A DNA stretch of 64,000 nucleotides from Rhexocercosporidium sp. MPI-PUGE-AT-0058 (GCA_020746875.1 JAGTJL010000001.1:1612001-1676000); one strand, 5' to 3'. Positions 22,011 to 33,939 are shown, counted from the stretch's first letter. Numbers and translations are program-made. Notes: a model not told the origin generated them from the sequence alone.

Positions 22011-24513
22011 ATGTACGAGGATTCGTGGTACACTTATGTGCCAGATTCGCAATCAAAAAAGGACGAAGCGGCCCCTCAATCATCGAATCATCGGCGGAGA
22101 GAATCATTGTTAAAACAGCCCAATGTCAGCAGACTTCCACACACCCTCAAGATGTCACTAACGAGCAAAAAAGGGTAACAACCAGATCTCCAGTCCGCAA
22201 GATCCTATACTGGAACTCTATGAAGAATCTGCAGGCCTGAAAGGGCCCCCTAAGGCAACTCTTGCCAGGAGAGCCAAATCGTACAGTGATTTCTATGATG
22301 CCGCAGTGACCTTTCTCAGCAAGGAAACTGTGATAGAGAAGTCAAGGGATGCATTCGAGGTGTTGGATATCTCTCCAAATGTCAAGTCGCTTGAAAGCGG
22401 ATTCGAAGATTTTGAGAATGAGCTTCTTGATGAGAGCCAGGAACAATATCGGTCGGTTGTCCTCTCTTATCCGATGTTTGTCGCTAACTCTAGAGCAAGA
22501 CTATATCGAGATCAGCTTGTCTTATCCGAGCGGCATCTTGGCACATTACTCAATGATACATCAGCCGCTTTAGACTTACTTGCCACTCTCTCCGAGTCGT
22601 TCAAGTCTGTTGAATCAGAGACGACAACTTTTCAAGCCCAATGTGAAGACTTGCTGGAGGAACAGAAACGCCTTCGTGATCTGGCAGACGAAGTTGGCAC
22701 AGACCTGCAATACTATGCCTACCTGGAGCCGCTTACTCGGCGTTTGAACGCTCCAGGATCTGGTAGACTTGTGAGAAATGACGATTTCTTGGATATGCTG
22801 CTAAATTTAAACACCTGCATCGATTTCATGGATCAGCATGTAAGCTACTTAATATTTCTCGCCTGGCCCTCCAGAACCCTTCTGTGCACGTCTAAGTCAA
22901 AATATTTACTAACTGGTACAGCCAAATTACCGCGACTCCACAGTGTACAAAACTCGGTACTCAACACTCCTGGAACGAGCGCTGAACCTTGTACAAAATG
23001 CTGTCTCGTCTGCTCTTCGTGATGTCTCTGAGGATGTTGCGAAGGACCTCAAGGCGAAGGAGCACAATGAAACTGCTGAGTACATCCTCCTGTACGGGAA
23101 ATATGAGACTGTATACGAGAACCTTGGGCACCCCATTCAGAAGCTTTTGAAGAGTGCAGACTTTGCCTTTGGACAGAAAGGTGATGATAAAGCCTCAAGT
23201 CCCTATGCAAACCAGTATCATGAGCTATACAACCAGCTCATTGATGCCTTTCTCAAAAGTCGTGAACCCGTTGGGGCTCTGGTGTCGAAGAATCTACGGA
23301 AATTCGCGACGAAAGAGAAGGCGGAAACAGATTTCGAAGCATTCGCTCGAGTTTGCATTCAGCATGTTCTGGATATCTGCTACAATGAACAAAAGCTGGT
23401 TACACGGTTTTTCCAGGACGGCCCTCTTCTGGCAGATTATCAACCTTTAGAAGCATACACAAAAAACAGCGAGTATGCTGGTCGTCTCGAGAATAACATC
23501 CTCTCACACCTCGAGACACTTCACACGTTCCTCTTGCCGTACCTTAGCAACGGAGATCCACAACGAATATGCGGACTGGTTAGCTGGCTCGAGACTATGT
23601 ACATGGTATCGAACGACGAAGACTTCGACAACGACCAGCCAGCAGACAGCCGGAGGTCCATCGCGCAAGCCTTGCTGAACAAATACCTTTGGAAGTCACT
23701 GGATAGTCTGTTTCTCAAAGCAGCGACTGAGATTGAACACTTCAAACCGAGTCAGGAAGATCTCAAGGTCACGGCCAAAGCGAAGATCATTACGAATGAG
23801 ACAGCAAAGTCAAATGGCCAGGACGGTGACGGAAAAGTTCAGGTCCATGGCAGCCACGCTCCCCTCGTGTCAAACTCGTATCCTACGGTCAAGACTGCTG
23901 TTAAGCTGCTGGTCATGTACAATGAGGGTGTCTATGACAGACCAGTAAGTCGCTCCACACCCACTTCAGCAGCCATATGACTAACCTTCCACAGCGCACA
24001 AGCGATGTGCTCTACGAGATCGTCCATCAAGTCACCGAATCCCTTCAAAAGGCAGCCACCATCATCAAACGCACCTCTACCATCATGGACGCCCAACTCT
24101 TCCTCATCAGGAACCTAATGTTTATCGAAAATCTATTCATGACCCAAGAGATCCCCGACGTTGTTCGACAATCAGCCGAATTTGACTTCTCTCCAATCTG
24201 GGACACGATACAGGAGCTTCAAGACCGCAAACAGCTTTTCAATCCACTTGCTTACATCACGCCTCTTGTGAAAGGAAACCTACTTCCCGCAGTCGTCGAC
24301 CGGGTTCTAGATGCACGGAAGGAATTGGAAAAGGTTCTCGTACAACAGATTACGGCTTTTACGAAGACGTGGCAGGCTCGCTTAGCAGAGAAAGATCCAA
24401 AGAAGAGAGACTTGCTTGCTAGGGAGCTTGAAATATTGCTGGATAAGGCTTTCGATGATGATACAACGAGGGCTGCATTGCTGAAGATGATACAAGTAGA
24501 GGAGAGTGAGTAG
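22011..24513 (+). CDS. COG3: Conserved oligomeric Golgi complex subunit 3 (Sec34)
   Basis: Four exons (22011-22124, 22186-22839, 22922-23944, 23995-24513) give 769 residues. The start MYEDSWYTYVPDSQ is typical of filamentous-fungal COG3. Intron 1 (61 bases, CACTAAC branch site, ending aaccag) must be removed to reach ATLARRAKSYSDFYDAAVTF, because the unspliced frame stops at GGGTAA. COG3 hallmarks include ESFKSVESETTTFQAQCEDL and LQYYAYLEPLTRRLNAPGSG. The protein is helical and coiled-coil, part of lobe A of the COG tether that retains glycosyltransferases in the Golgi by capturing retrograde vesicles. Confidence 0.9.
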
Positions 24514-24782
24514 GCTTGTATTCGGATGAACTTTGAAACATGATGATACACTGTATGACCAGAATCTCAGATTCTTCTCAGCGTGATTACATGTGAATGA
24601 CTAACGGGGATCCCATTTCCATCCCCGAAAAGTGGCACGCTCTCCTAGGAATATAAACAATGTAACTATCATGCTCTTGACGTCCGTATTGGGAAGTTCG
24701 AAAACCTTCAATACAATTCAATGAAATGAAAACACCCGCAAGCCACCCCAACCCCCATTTTCTCATATCCAGCTTATCCACA

Positions 24783-25294
24783 ATGATACCTCCACACCAC
24801 TATCTATTCCTCCTCCTCACCCTCCTAACCCTCAATCAACTCACCCAACCCTCTAACTCACCCATCCCCGCGCCGATATAGAACCCCCCTACATCTGCGA
24901 AGCCATCGGCACCTTCTGCGCCTTCCAAAATCCTAAAGGTTCCCTTTACGAATGTATGGCCTTTAGAATAAAAGTCAAAGCTACAGATTACCGCGTGACC
25001 AAACAAAATGGTAGGTTCTATGGTCATTGTCAGGGTACGGCGCCGCCTGGGAAGGATTGTTATGCTACGAATTCGTTTGCGTACTTTACGCCTAGAGTGC
25101 CTAAGATGAAGGACGGCGTGGGAGTTGGGCATCGTGTTACCTTAGAGAATGTGAGGTGTGTGGTGTGTGGTGTGCTTGAGACTCTGGGGATAGTGTTGTT
25201 AGTTATAACGTTGTTTGAGGATAAAGCGGTTTGGTGGATGTATTTTGTTGTTGGTACTGCTGGCTCAGTGCTGTTCCATATTCTGCTATTATAA
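24783..25294 (+). pseudogene. Small secreted cysteine-containing protein, apparent frameshift
   Basis: ATG at 24783 opens a clear signal peptide (MIPPHHYLFLLLTLLTLNQL), but that frame stops at TAG 24879-24881. Overlapping it, another frame (open from 24857) runs to TAA at 25292-25294 and encodes DIEPPYICEAIGTFCAF, four further single Cys, a CVVC pair and a hydrophobic C-terminus (MYFVVGTAGSVLFHILLL). One added base within 24857-24878 would join them. No GT donor exists between ATG 24783 and the junction, so splicing from that start is not available, although ctaac...tatag resembles a 3' splice site and an upstream first exon cannot be excluded. No family is recognised. Possible readings: broken gene, assembly error, or misjudged first exon. 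Confidence 0.5.
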
Positions 25295-25863
25295 TATCAT
25301 TGGATTTGATTTAAACGTAACGTAAATTAAGAACACACCCGTAACAGTGTTCATTCCCTGCGAGAACTCATATTCTGGAGATCCATTGTCTTAAGATACA
25401 GTCAGTTAGCTTCCAAGTATTATACCAAGGGTCAGCCAGCATTTGGAGGACGGGGCTAGGATAGCATTGTGGTAAATGGTGTTTCCATTTCAGCTGATAT
25501 TTGAAGCACGTATGACAAATTTGGGTTATGAGAAGACACGAAAAGCACTATTCGAGTGAAAAGTGTAGCCTGCCTAGGAAAACACTGGACCCATTGACAA
25601 GTCAATACCTGTACTGTATATGATCCACATCGGGACTGAAAAAAGCCTCTTTGTAAATCCACAGCACCTAAATCCCTCCAAATCACAATTCAAGGTACGT
25701 TCTTCCAAAGAATTATAATACAAGAATTCTTCACCAGATCTAGAGCTATTTTTAAACGCCGCCAGCACAACATATTTACCATAATACCTCAAACATAACC
25801 CACAACCCAAACCCCGCAAATCACCACAGAACATATATCGCCAACAAACTCCACCAACAGAGG
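25295..25863. other. Intergenic between two convergent small-protein genes
   Basis: A/T-biased spacer without a recognisable gene. Confidence 0.5.
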
Positions 25864-26239
25864 TTATTGATTGTCAGAAGAGCAGTTTCCATGATGGGAT
25901 GGGGGAAATCTGCTAGATTCATAATAACATGAATAGAGGCGCTTGTGTTGATTATGAGCAGAGTTGGTCCCGGGACTGAAGATGGGGAGGAATGTTGTGG
26001 GAGAGTTTGCTGTGAAATAGTCCGCTTGGCTCCAAGCGTAAATTGATGGGTGGCATGAATGTCTGCTTTGTTTCTCATGTATTGCAATCTTGGCAACGCT
26101 GGTTCGGTAATCTGCATCTGCGTTGATTGAAATACCGTTGGACTCACCAAAACTAATCGATGTCAACGATGGTTCATGCTACTTACACTGCTGAATGCAG
26201 GACAAATGACGAGAAGATAAGGACCGCGAATGGAGTCAT
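25864..26239 (-). CDS. Candidate small secreted protein, 113 aa
   Basis: ATG at 26239 begins MTPFAVLIFSSFVLHSAV, a good signal peptide. Exon 1 (26187-26239) joins exon 2 (25864-26152) across gtaagt...gattag in phase, giving 113 residues with FGESNGISINADADYRTSVA after the predicted cleavage region and a tail ending NCSSDNQ. The mature part has three cysteines and many Ser/His/Tyr. Without splicing the frame stops at once (GTG TAA). The intron would be only 34 bases, shorter than usual in fungi, which is the main reason for doubt. No family recognised. Confidence 0.33.
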
Positions 26240-26364
26240 CAAATGGGTATTTGGTATTCGTAGAAATATTCATAACCGTTACTGAGACTAGACTTGCTTG
26301 CTTGCTTATAAGAATAGGTAGATGCTTTACTTCGCTTCATTGCCATCCCCAAAGAAATCATAAA

Positions 26365-27143
26365 TCACTTCTCCAAGAAGAAACTGACAAACTCATGATC
26401 TATTGGAAACATAAGAATTAGCTTTATTAAGAAAGAGGCCCAGATAGCCCCGTTAGAGTCTGTGATAGCGAGACTTACAGTCGATATGCCCATCGCCATT
26501 CTTATCAACCTCCTGAATCATAATCTTCAGATCCTCATCCGAGAGATTCTCCCCAAAAGTCTTCATCAGCTGGCCCAGCTCATCAACAGAGATAGTGCCA
26601 CTACCATCTTTGTCAAAGACGTTAAAGGCACTGCGCATTTCGTCATCGGCGTTCGCGGGCTTGGTCTTGATGCTCATCATCTTGATGAATTCTGCAAGCA
26701 AGGGAGATAGATATCAGCTCTAGACTCTAGCCCCAGACTAGATTTGAATGAAAATTTACCTTCCAAATCGACGGTGCCGGTTTGATCGAGATCGACTTCG
26801 TTGATCATATCTTCGATCTCTGACATAGTCGGATTGAGTCCGAGAGAGTTCATGACGGCGGACATCTCCTCTTTGGTAATCACGCCTGGTAACATTTAGC
26901 AATTCGTACAACTTAAATGAGATGCAGACTAGTGTATACCATCATTGTCACTGTCCTAGTTGATTATTAGTGTCCGAAAATGTGAATATAAAGGGCACCA
27001 CTTACGAAGAGCTGGAAAGCCTCCTTCAAAGCAGCGACATCCTGTTCCTACATCACCAGGCTGATAAGTACGAGGTCGAGAAGTGGACTGAGAATTTGTC
27101 ATGAGGATATCTTGCTTACAGCTGAGGCACCTAGTCCTGGCAT
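26365..27143 (-). CDS. Calmodulin-like four-EF-hand protein
   Basis: Six exons in transcript order: 27120-27143, 27006-27047, 26940-26955 (16 bases), 26760-26885, 26479-26691, 26365-26399; 151 residues. It begins [22 protein letters not shown]. All four Ca-binding loops are complete: [36 protein letters not shown] and [12 protein letters not shown], and it ends EFVSFFLEK. Length and spacing are those of calmodulin, but the sequence is clearly diverged from the nearly invariant fungal calmodulin (for example [21 protein letters not shown]), so it is probably a calmodulin-like paralogue rather than the essential CaM. It may be a Ca sensor acting on kinases or myosin; the target is unknown. Confidence 0.87.
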
Positions 27144-27178
27144 TTTGGAGATAGAGATTAAGGTGTTAGATGAAGAAG

Positions 27179-27194
27179 GGGGGGGGGGGGGGGG
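27179..27194 (+). repeat. Poly-G tract
   Basis: About 16 consecutive G just upstream of the calmodulin-like gene start (27143). Length may be unstable in vivo and in sequencing. Confidence 0.9.
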
Positions 27195-27739
27195 TTATGC
27201 GATTTCTGCTCGAGGCTGCTGGAACGAGTGAGGGGTTGATGGAGCCCGCTGGGAAGGAGGGGCACATTCTTGGCGGGGTTTGTTGCGTTTTCAGCTTCGC
27301 GACTTTCATCACATGACTGTTCTTACTGCATGAAAAGCTATCTAGAATTTCAGTTGAGCTTGTTAAGGAGGGTTACGCAGGTTTGAGCTAGTTTTGAAGA
27401 GTGTTCATGGGATGGGTGCGTTTGTAAAAGCCCCTAACTAGGTGGGTAGATTCTTGAACATCAATATTATCATTGAACAAGGCGTGAGATGCACCCTCAT
27501 TTGCTGTCCTGGCCGATAATATTCTCCACTGCTTAAATTCACTACAATTGCTCCTTCAGGTCTCCGAATATACGCACCCTAAGGATGGTTTTCTGTACAA
27601 TTTACAACTTCCAACTGGAAAAGAGTTGTAGGCTGAGAAAAAGCTGGCTTGCCAGCTACTTCTGCAGCTTCTCGGCAGGATAATACGGTCGGGTCAGCTG
27701 CAATCAGTATGTGGCCTTGAATGCGAACATGACTTGGTT

Positions 27740-27758
27740 GGGGGGGGGGGGGGGGGGG
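27740..27758 (+). repeat. Poly-G tract
   Basis: About 18-19 consecutive G in intergenic DNA; a second such run within 600 bases of the first. Confidence 0.9.
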
Positions 27759-28059
27759 GTTGGCTGGCATGTTTTCCTGGCTCTCGGGATGGTGTTGGTG
27801 ACTGCTCAATGTCTTGCTGACGACCCGGTGTACGACACAAGCTTCGTCCACGGCATAAAAGCCCTCACAGTTCAAAAAGCCCAGCGAATGTTGGCCTGCC
27901 AATGCTCCCAAGGATCTCACCATCATATCACCATATAACAAAGACAGAGCTGTCTAGAAGTCATTCCATAGCAAGTTTTCATTCGCAGCTAGCAATCACG
28001 AAGTACATCCCAGTTTCCATGCAAAGTGACTCCAGATTCCCTTGACGAATTCATATCCA

Positions 28060-28831
28060 TTATGCCTGAGTAGTCTTGGCAGCAGCCTGGTTGGGGTTGA
28101 CCTTCTTTCCATCCTTGTTGTAGCGGACACGAGGAGGCTATCATGATGTTAGGGATGAAGGCGTGAGATTAAACTGCCAACTTACAGGAGCACGGTTGCG
28201 GCGACCTTCGCGGGAGCGGACACTGCAAGAGAATTGTAAGCCCTGATGTTTTCTTAAAGAAAGGATGTTCGACCAAGGTTCTTCTCAGTGCGGGACGTAC
28301 CGGACGATCTTGCCATGGATAGCGCAAGAGACGCAGTATTGCAGCTTGAGGTACATCTTGGGAACGGTGTATTCTGGGAATACGGAAGCGTCCGAGATAT
28401 CTCCTGTAGGAAGAATGTCTATGTCAGCCAACTCCTCATAAGTTATAATCGCATTCAAGGACACAAACTTATCGCCGCGCTCTCTACCATGTTTCTAATG
28501 GTGAATCTCTTTATCGCCTTGTCTAGTACTTGTCAGAATTCTATTTTCATCTCGGGAGAGGTATACTGACCCTTTGGTGTGCAACGGGAGCAGTTGCTGC
28601 AGCGGATAGGCTTGACATGGCCGCGGCCATTCTTGTTGCGACCGCTAAACAATTGTTAGCTCTCTGTATGTAGCATTTGATTATTTTAATGTAGGCGTAT
28701 GAGTTGTATATTAGGTGCGGAGGTCTGCGGATGCTGGGGGAGCTGTCGTGGATGGAATGGAGGGGCTTTGAAGGTGAGGATGTCGGGGGAAAGCGAGGGT
28801 TTACTAACTTGCTTGCTCGTTTCTTCACCAT
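28060..28831 (-). CDS. RPS26: 40S ribosomal protein S26 (eS26)
   Basis: Six exons in transcript order: 28809-28831, 28571-28644, 28469-28522, 28301-28403, 28186-28222, 28060-28137 (369 bases, 122 residues). It reads [26 protein letters not shown], then [43 protein letters not shown] and [15 protein letters not shown]. The zinc-binding Cys set (CSNCSRC and CVSC) is intact. eS26 sits at the mRNA exit channel of the 40S subunit. Introns interrupt the coding region five times, dense for such a small gene. It is divergent from UBI3. Confidence 0.96.
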
Positions 28832-29763
<932 letters not shown>

Positions 29764-29903
29764 AGCAATGTTGAGCAGGACAAGGATGATTGGCTACTGA
29801 GGAGCTTTGAGTGTATCTACGAGACAATTCAATGCTAGGAAGGTGCTGACAATTTGAGGTCCTTGATTATGGTGATGATGTGCTTTGTGTGATTTCCACC
29901 TGA

Positions 29904-29934
29904 TTATCCCTTCCACCCTCAAACGGAAGGTTTT
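29904..29934 (+). repeat. Left terminal inverted repeat of piggyBac-like element
   Basis: 31 bases, the exact reverse complement of 32675-32705. It starts TTATCCCTTCC and ends GGAAGGTTTT. Confidence 0.88.
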
Positions 29935-30136
29935 GTTGATGCACGCAAAAGTGGAGTACCAAGATAATTAGAGCTATAACTGTAGATAAGATCTACAGAA
30001 ATAAATAAAGCTCCACCGGCGAAATAACGCAAGATTTACTGCCCAAAGCTTAAGAAAGTGAAGCAACTCGTATCTAATATAAAATTCAAGCCGGAACTAC
30101 TGAAAATAATGAAAAACACAACAATTACTATGAAAA

Positions 30137-32440
30137 TCAGTGCGAATAATATACTTTAAAGCACCCTTTGCAGAGAAGTAAAGAACACTCGCCACAGCTC
30201 TTTTGTGTCTTCCGAATATCTTTCCTCTCTAGGTCGCCTTTAGAGGCCTTGAATCGACAATAATAACACTCCGCTCTCTCATTATAACCTTGAATAACAT
30301 AATGGCAAGCCGCATATCGCACAGTACGAGGTTTAACTAACTTACTACTTCGATAGACTCGAATAGGGCTATTCCGGCGAGATACTGGTAGTTCTGCGCT
30401 AATAAGGTCTTCTACAAGATATTCCCTGAATTGCCGGTGAGAGCGTTGCCCCTCGAATTATCGACTAACTACTCTTGATTCTAGCTCCTATCTCCATAAT
30501 AAGAAAGCGTTAATTATGGCAGAATCGAGGAGCCAAAAGAAGTAGGGAAGCCAGTTGCGTACTATTACTTGTCTAGTGTTGAACTCAGCTCTCAGCTAGT
30601 CTGCGCGATCCACACTATTCATATTATAATTATAATCGTCGATTAGGATAATAACTAGGAGGGCGAGTCTACTAGCAAAGAAGCGCTGAATCTGCTTCTT
30701 TATAAGGAATTCGAGCTGGTCCTCAGGCGCAGGTATATAGAAGGCTTCGCGGGTAGTAATTGTCATAATTGCTATCTCCTTAGGTCGGCGTCGATTCCGT
30801 AACATATAGCCTAAACCGCTATAAATCGTGCTCATAAGCCGTACGACAGCTTGATCCTGCCAGATGATCAAGAAGACTAGTTCTCTACCCTTATAATATA
30901 ATATTTATATACGAATTTCCCCCCAATCTATCAATTTGCCGTTGTTTGTCTCCAAAATCTCGTCCTGGAACATACCCATTATATTACTGCGTCGTACGGT
31001 CCCAACAGCACCGATTCTATAACTGCGAAGGGTCGAGAATAAGTCGTAGCTCGTAAAAAGGTTATCTATAAAAATAACATACTTATAATCTTTATAAGGG
31101 AAGTTAAGAGCGAGAGTCAAGACGCCGCATGCAGTTGAAGAGAGATAAGAGTGAGATTCTTGAATTTCTTGGATTCCTTGTATACCTAAGGGTTACTGAA
31201 TCAGCATTTTCTGAGCCAATAAGAAAGGCGGAATTTCAACCGAGCCAGTTAGATAAGAAAGATAAAGCGGCAGCTTTACCCCTTTAGGTTTAGCGGTCCT
31301 ATGACGTAAAAGGGAAGAAATACTAAATTCTCTAACCAAACTTCTCCTTCTCTCTCTCTTAATACTACTAAAATACGGAATATACGACTCACCACACGAA
31401 CCGGAATAATACAGCCAATCGTATATATATCCTTTACAATAAAGCGCCCAGTTTTTATACCTATTAAGCTCTGGCTTGCCTAGAACCTTAGTAATATACG
31501 CACTTCGTCCTCGATACCCAATCATCATCTTATCGTACGAGATATGCGACCCCAGAATAACGACAGCTTGAAATTGAGCTTGCAGATGTGTATCTAAGAG
31601 GCTCAACTTGTAGTGCCAATCTGCGGGAATCAAATCACGGTCGTCGTCGATATCTGAGATCTTGAAGAACTTCTTCACGTCCTCATACCTCTTATACTTC
31701 ATCTGATGAATTAGGGAAATAAGAGTCGGCTTTTCCCAGTAGGATTTCGGTCTGCCATTACCTTAATAACTAATAAAGATCAAAAGAGCTACGTATACCT
31801 CCATTTCGTATATGCTGACTAGCTTAAAAATATAACGCTTAGTACTCTTATATTCCGACCTCCAATGAACCGCATACTTATTAGTGCATATTACGAAGCC
31901 CTCAAACTATTCTTCACTGAAAAACATACGGAAAAAGCTGGCTGAGTCGTCAATTAATACATCTTCCGGTAAATATGCCTTCAGCGAGCGTTCCGGTATA
32001 TCGAGAGGGATAAATCCATCCTCAACCTCACACGTTCCCATAATCGATTCATGCGCCTTCCGCAGATGCTTCTTTTGTCGATTAGTCTCTGCACCAAAGG
32101 TCGCTATCTCTTCAGTGATATTACTATTAAGAATATCTCGATTTTAATAAAAATCCTCGTCGAATACATATGGAGATAATACTGATAGCGCGGAAGGGCC
32201 ACGATATAAAAAGGACTGCCTCGGAGGACTAAACGGGGGATTAGAACCTCCACGACGAGTATGCCGGCGCTGAGGTCTCGGAGAAGGTGTTTTCAAAGGT
32301 ATAATTACACGCCGGCGACGACGAGGTCGAATATATATAATTACAAGAGGTATTAGAGTGGTAAGTAAGCTTAGAGCGTGGCTATTGACAATAGAGGTCG
32401 TAAGGGGGCTAGAGAGCGGCGTAGAGGCTCTAGAAGACAT
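30137..32440 (-). pseudogene. PiggyBac-family transposase remnant (DDE_Tnp_1_7)
   Basis: Open pieces on the minus strand line up in order. The N-terminal piece (32144-32440) is Ser/Arg-rich. A second (31193-31702) has MKYKRYEDVKKFFKISD, PADWHYKLSLLDTHLQ, then SYDKMMIGYRGRSAY with the first catalytic Asp. The next (30905-31120) has YVIFIDNLFTSYDLF with the second Asp and the GAVGTVRR block. The piece at 30596-30871 has WQDQAVVRLMST with the third Asp and ends NSVDRAD. After an in-frame TAG come LRAEFNTRQ and WLPYFFWLLDSAIINAF. The last piece (30137-30322) is a Cys-rich tail (CYYC, CGEC, CKGC). At least five in-frame stops separate the pieces, several at former Gln positions, so it cannot make a full transposase. 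Confidence 0.78.
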
Positions 32441-32674
32441 GTTTTAGAAAGAGGAATGAAGGTAACAATTCACAATATAAATTAAGGGAAAATCGAGTCT
32501 TTTTATACTAATTCTTGCTCTAGATTACAGTTCCTAATCATCAAACCGCGTCGACGCGTTTTCACTATACAAATCGTAAGGTTAGAAGGCTCCATATTAT
32601 ATATTAACCAAGGCTCGCCAGCGATATTGCTCTCCATTACTACTATATTCGACTCCACTTCAGCGAGAGTATCA

Positions 32675-32705
32675 AAAACCTTCCGTTTGAGGGTGGAAGG
32701 GATAA
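32675..32705 (-). repeat. Right terminal inverted repeat of piggyBac-like element
   Basis: 31 bases, a perfect inverted match to the left end. A weaker match (AAGTGGAGT at about 29959-29967 against ACTCCACTT at about 32652-32660) lies further inside. Confidence 0.88.
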
Positions 32706-33120
32706 ATACCGCTTCTGTTCGCATTCGGTCGAGAATTGTCAGTCAGGTGGAGAATGAATCTGAGTGGGATCTTATGTCGTGAAAGCATCTTGGAGTCTAG
32801 AAAATCGTTTCTACGGGATACTGAAGAATACTGATAACTGCCGAGGGTACTCTGATGCTTCAGCCCCGAGACGTTCTTTGTTTCAGCATACTTTGAAACC
32901 TTCGATGGACGCACCTGCTCAGCTCATTAGAGAAGTCCGAATTTCGCAACACAGCGGCAGCCTCCAGAGTGGAGAGGCTCTGTTCCATGGTTGAAGCTAA
33001 AGACTTCGCTGCTATCAGGAATAACTACGAGGTCTTGTCCGCGACGGCCCTCCGCAAGCTCCGGGGTCACGGGACCTCGCTTCGCCACGGTCTAGAGCAC
33101 CTCGCTACGGGCCGTAACAA
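32706..33120. other. Spacer between the two transposons, with GC-rich block at its right end
   Basis: Ordinary base composition until about 33030. Then a GC-rich stretch (about 33041-33115, with GACGGCCCTCCGCAAGCTCC and CGCTACGGGCCGTAAC) ends abruptly at the AT-rich RIP region. Its self-complementary GGCC/CCTCGCT elements could fold into hairpins, as at Helitron 3' ends; this is inference. Confidence 0.4.
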
Positions 33121-33939
33121 TAGCAAATAATGATAATATAATAATATCAGGCAAATAATACCTGTAAAATCAACTTAATATATGAAATATAATACGCTAG
33201 AAGTATATAAGTAAGCTTTGATTTCCTTTTGTAAAATTTTATTTCCGTAAGCAATATTAACGTCAAGTAAGTTACGGCCCGTTTCGATCTGTTTTCGATC
33301 TGTAAGAGATATTAACGGTCCGTAGGATATCTATTCTAATTGCTCTGGCTTACGCTATCGGTGCCTCTGCTGCTCTGGCAGCCCAGACCTACGCCGTCTC
33401 GCTGGCTCTCCTTCCTTCCCTTCCTCAGATATTTCCTTAATAAGTTTTCCCTTCGATCTACGGTCCGTAAAGAAGCTAACTAGTATCCGTAAGCCCCCCC
33501 CTCCCCCTTAACCCTACCCGCGCCATCTTCGCCCTCTATAAGCTAGTTGCCGTCCGCGCCGCCGTATTGCGTCCGGGCCGCACCTTTTCTAGTAATCGCT
33601 CCTTTAACTTAAAAGCGCAACTTATCCAAATCAGTAAGTTTCCTTTCTTTAGATCGATTACGGACTTCTTTTCGTTTATTACGAATAATTATTAACGTGT
33701 AAATATGCTAATTAACCCGTAATTAAGTAAGTTATGCTTTTAAGTTATAAGCACTGCTAGAAAAGTACGGGGCTCTAGACGCTTTGCGTTCAAAATCCTC
33801 GTTTTCTGAGGAAGTCGTATAGAAACTGCTATTATAGCAGTGAAAGTGCTCGCTGCTCCTTTCGTAAATTATATGATTTTTTTCTAGCTTTTTTCGGATC
33901 GTAATTAATATTTCCGGATCCGTAAGCCGGGTTGCTAGT

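Larger units (their letters stand above)
27144..28059. other. Intergenic with two long G runs
   Basis: Two uninterrupted G runs (about 27179-27194 and 27740-27758) stand out. A 120-codon minus-strand frame (27579-27941) crosses the second run and reads it as poly-proline; it has no recognisable domain and is probably not a gene. Confidence 0.55.
29904..32705 (-). mobile_element. Degenerate piggyBac-like DNA transposon
   Basis: The element is bounded by 31-bp perfect inverted repeats: 29904-29934 (starting TTATCCCTTCCACC) and 32675-32705 (ending GGTGGAAGGGATAA). PiggyBac elements start CCC next to a TTAA target; here the flanking tetranucleotides are TTAT and ATAA, compatible with a mutated TTAA. 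A 9-bp echo of the termini (TCCACCTGA left at about 29895-29903; TCAGGTGGA right at about 32743-32751) lies just outside, suggesting the original ends were longer and one was rearranged. Inside, the minus strand carries a broken transposase. Total 2802 bp. Confidence 0.75.

Noticed and set aside
22025..22240. 72-codon ORF overlapping the COG3 start
   Set aside because: It is a shadow frame; COG3 exon 1 starts at 22011 in another frame and is supported by conserved residues and intron phase.
25821..26150. Alternative minus frame of 109 codons ending in a hydrophobic segment
   Set aside because: It cannot be joined in phase with the signal-peptide exon at 26187-26239, while the overlapping frame ending at 25864 can.
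27579..27941. 120-codon minus-strand ORF with poly-proline
   Set aside because: The proline run is simply the poly-G tract read on the other strand; there is no domain, no splice context and no leader.
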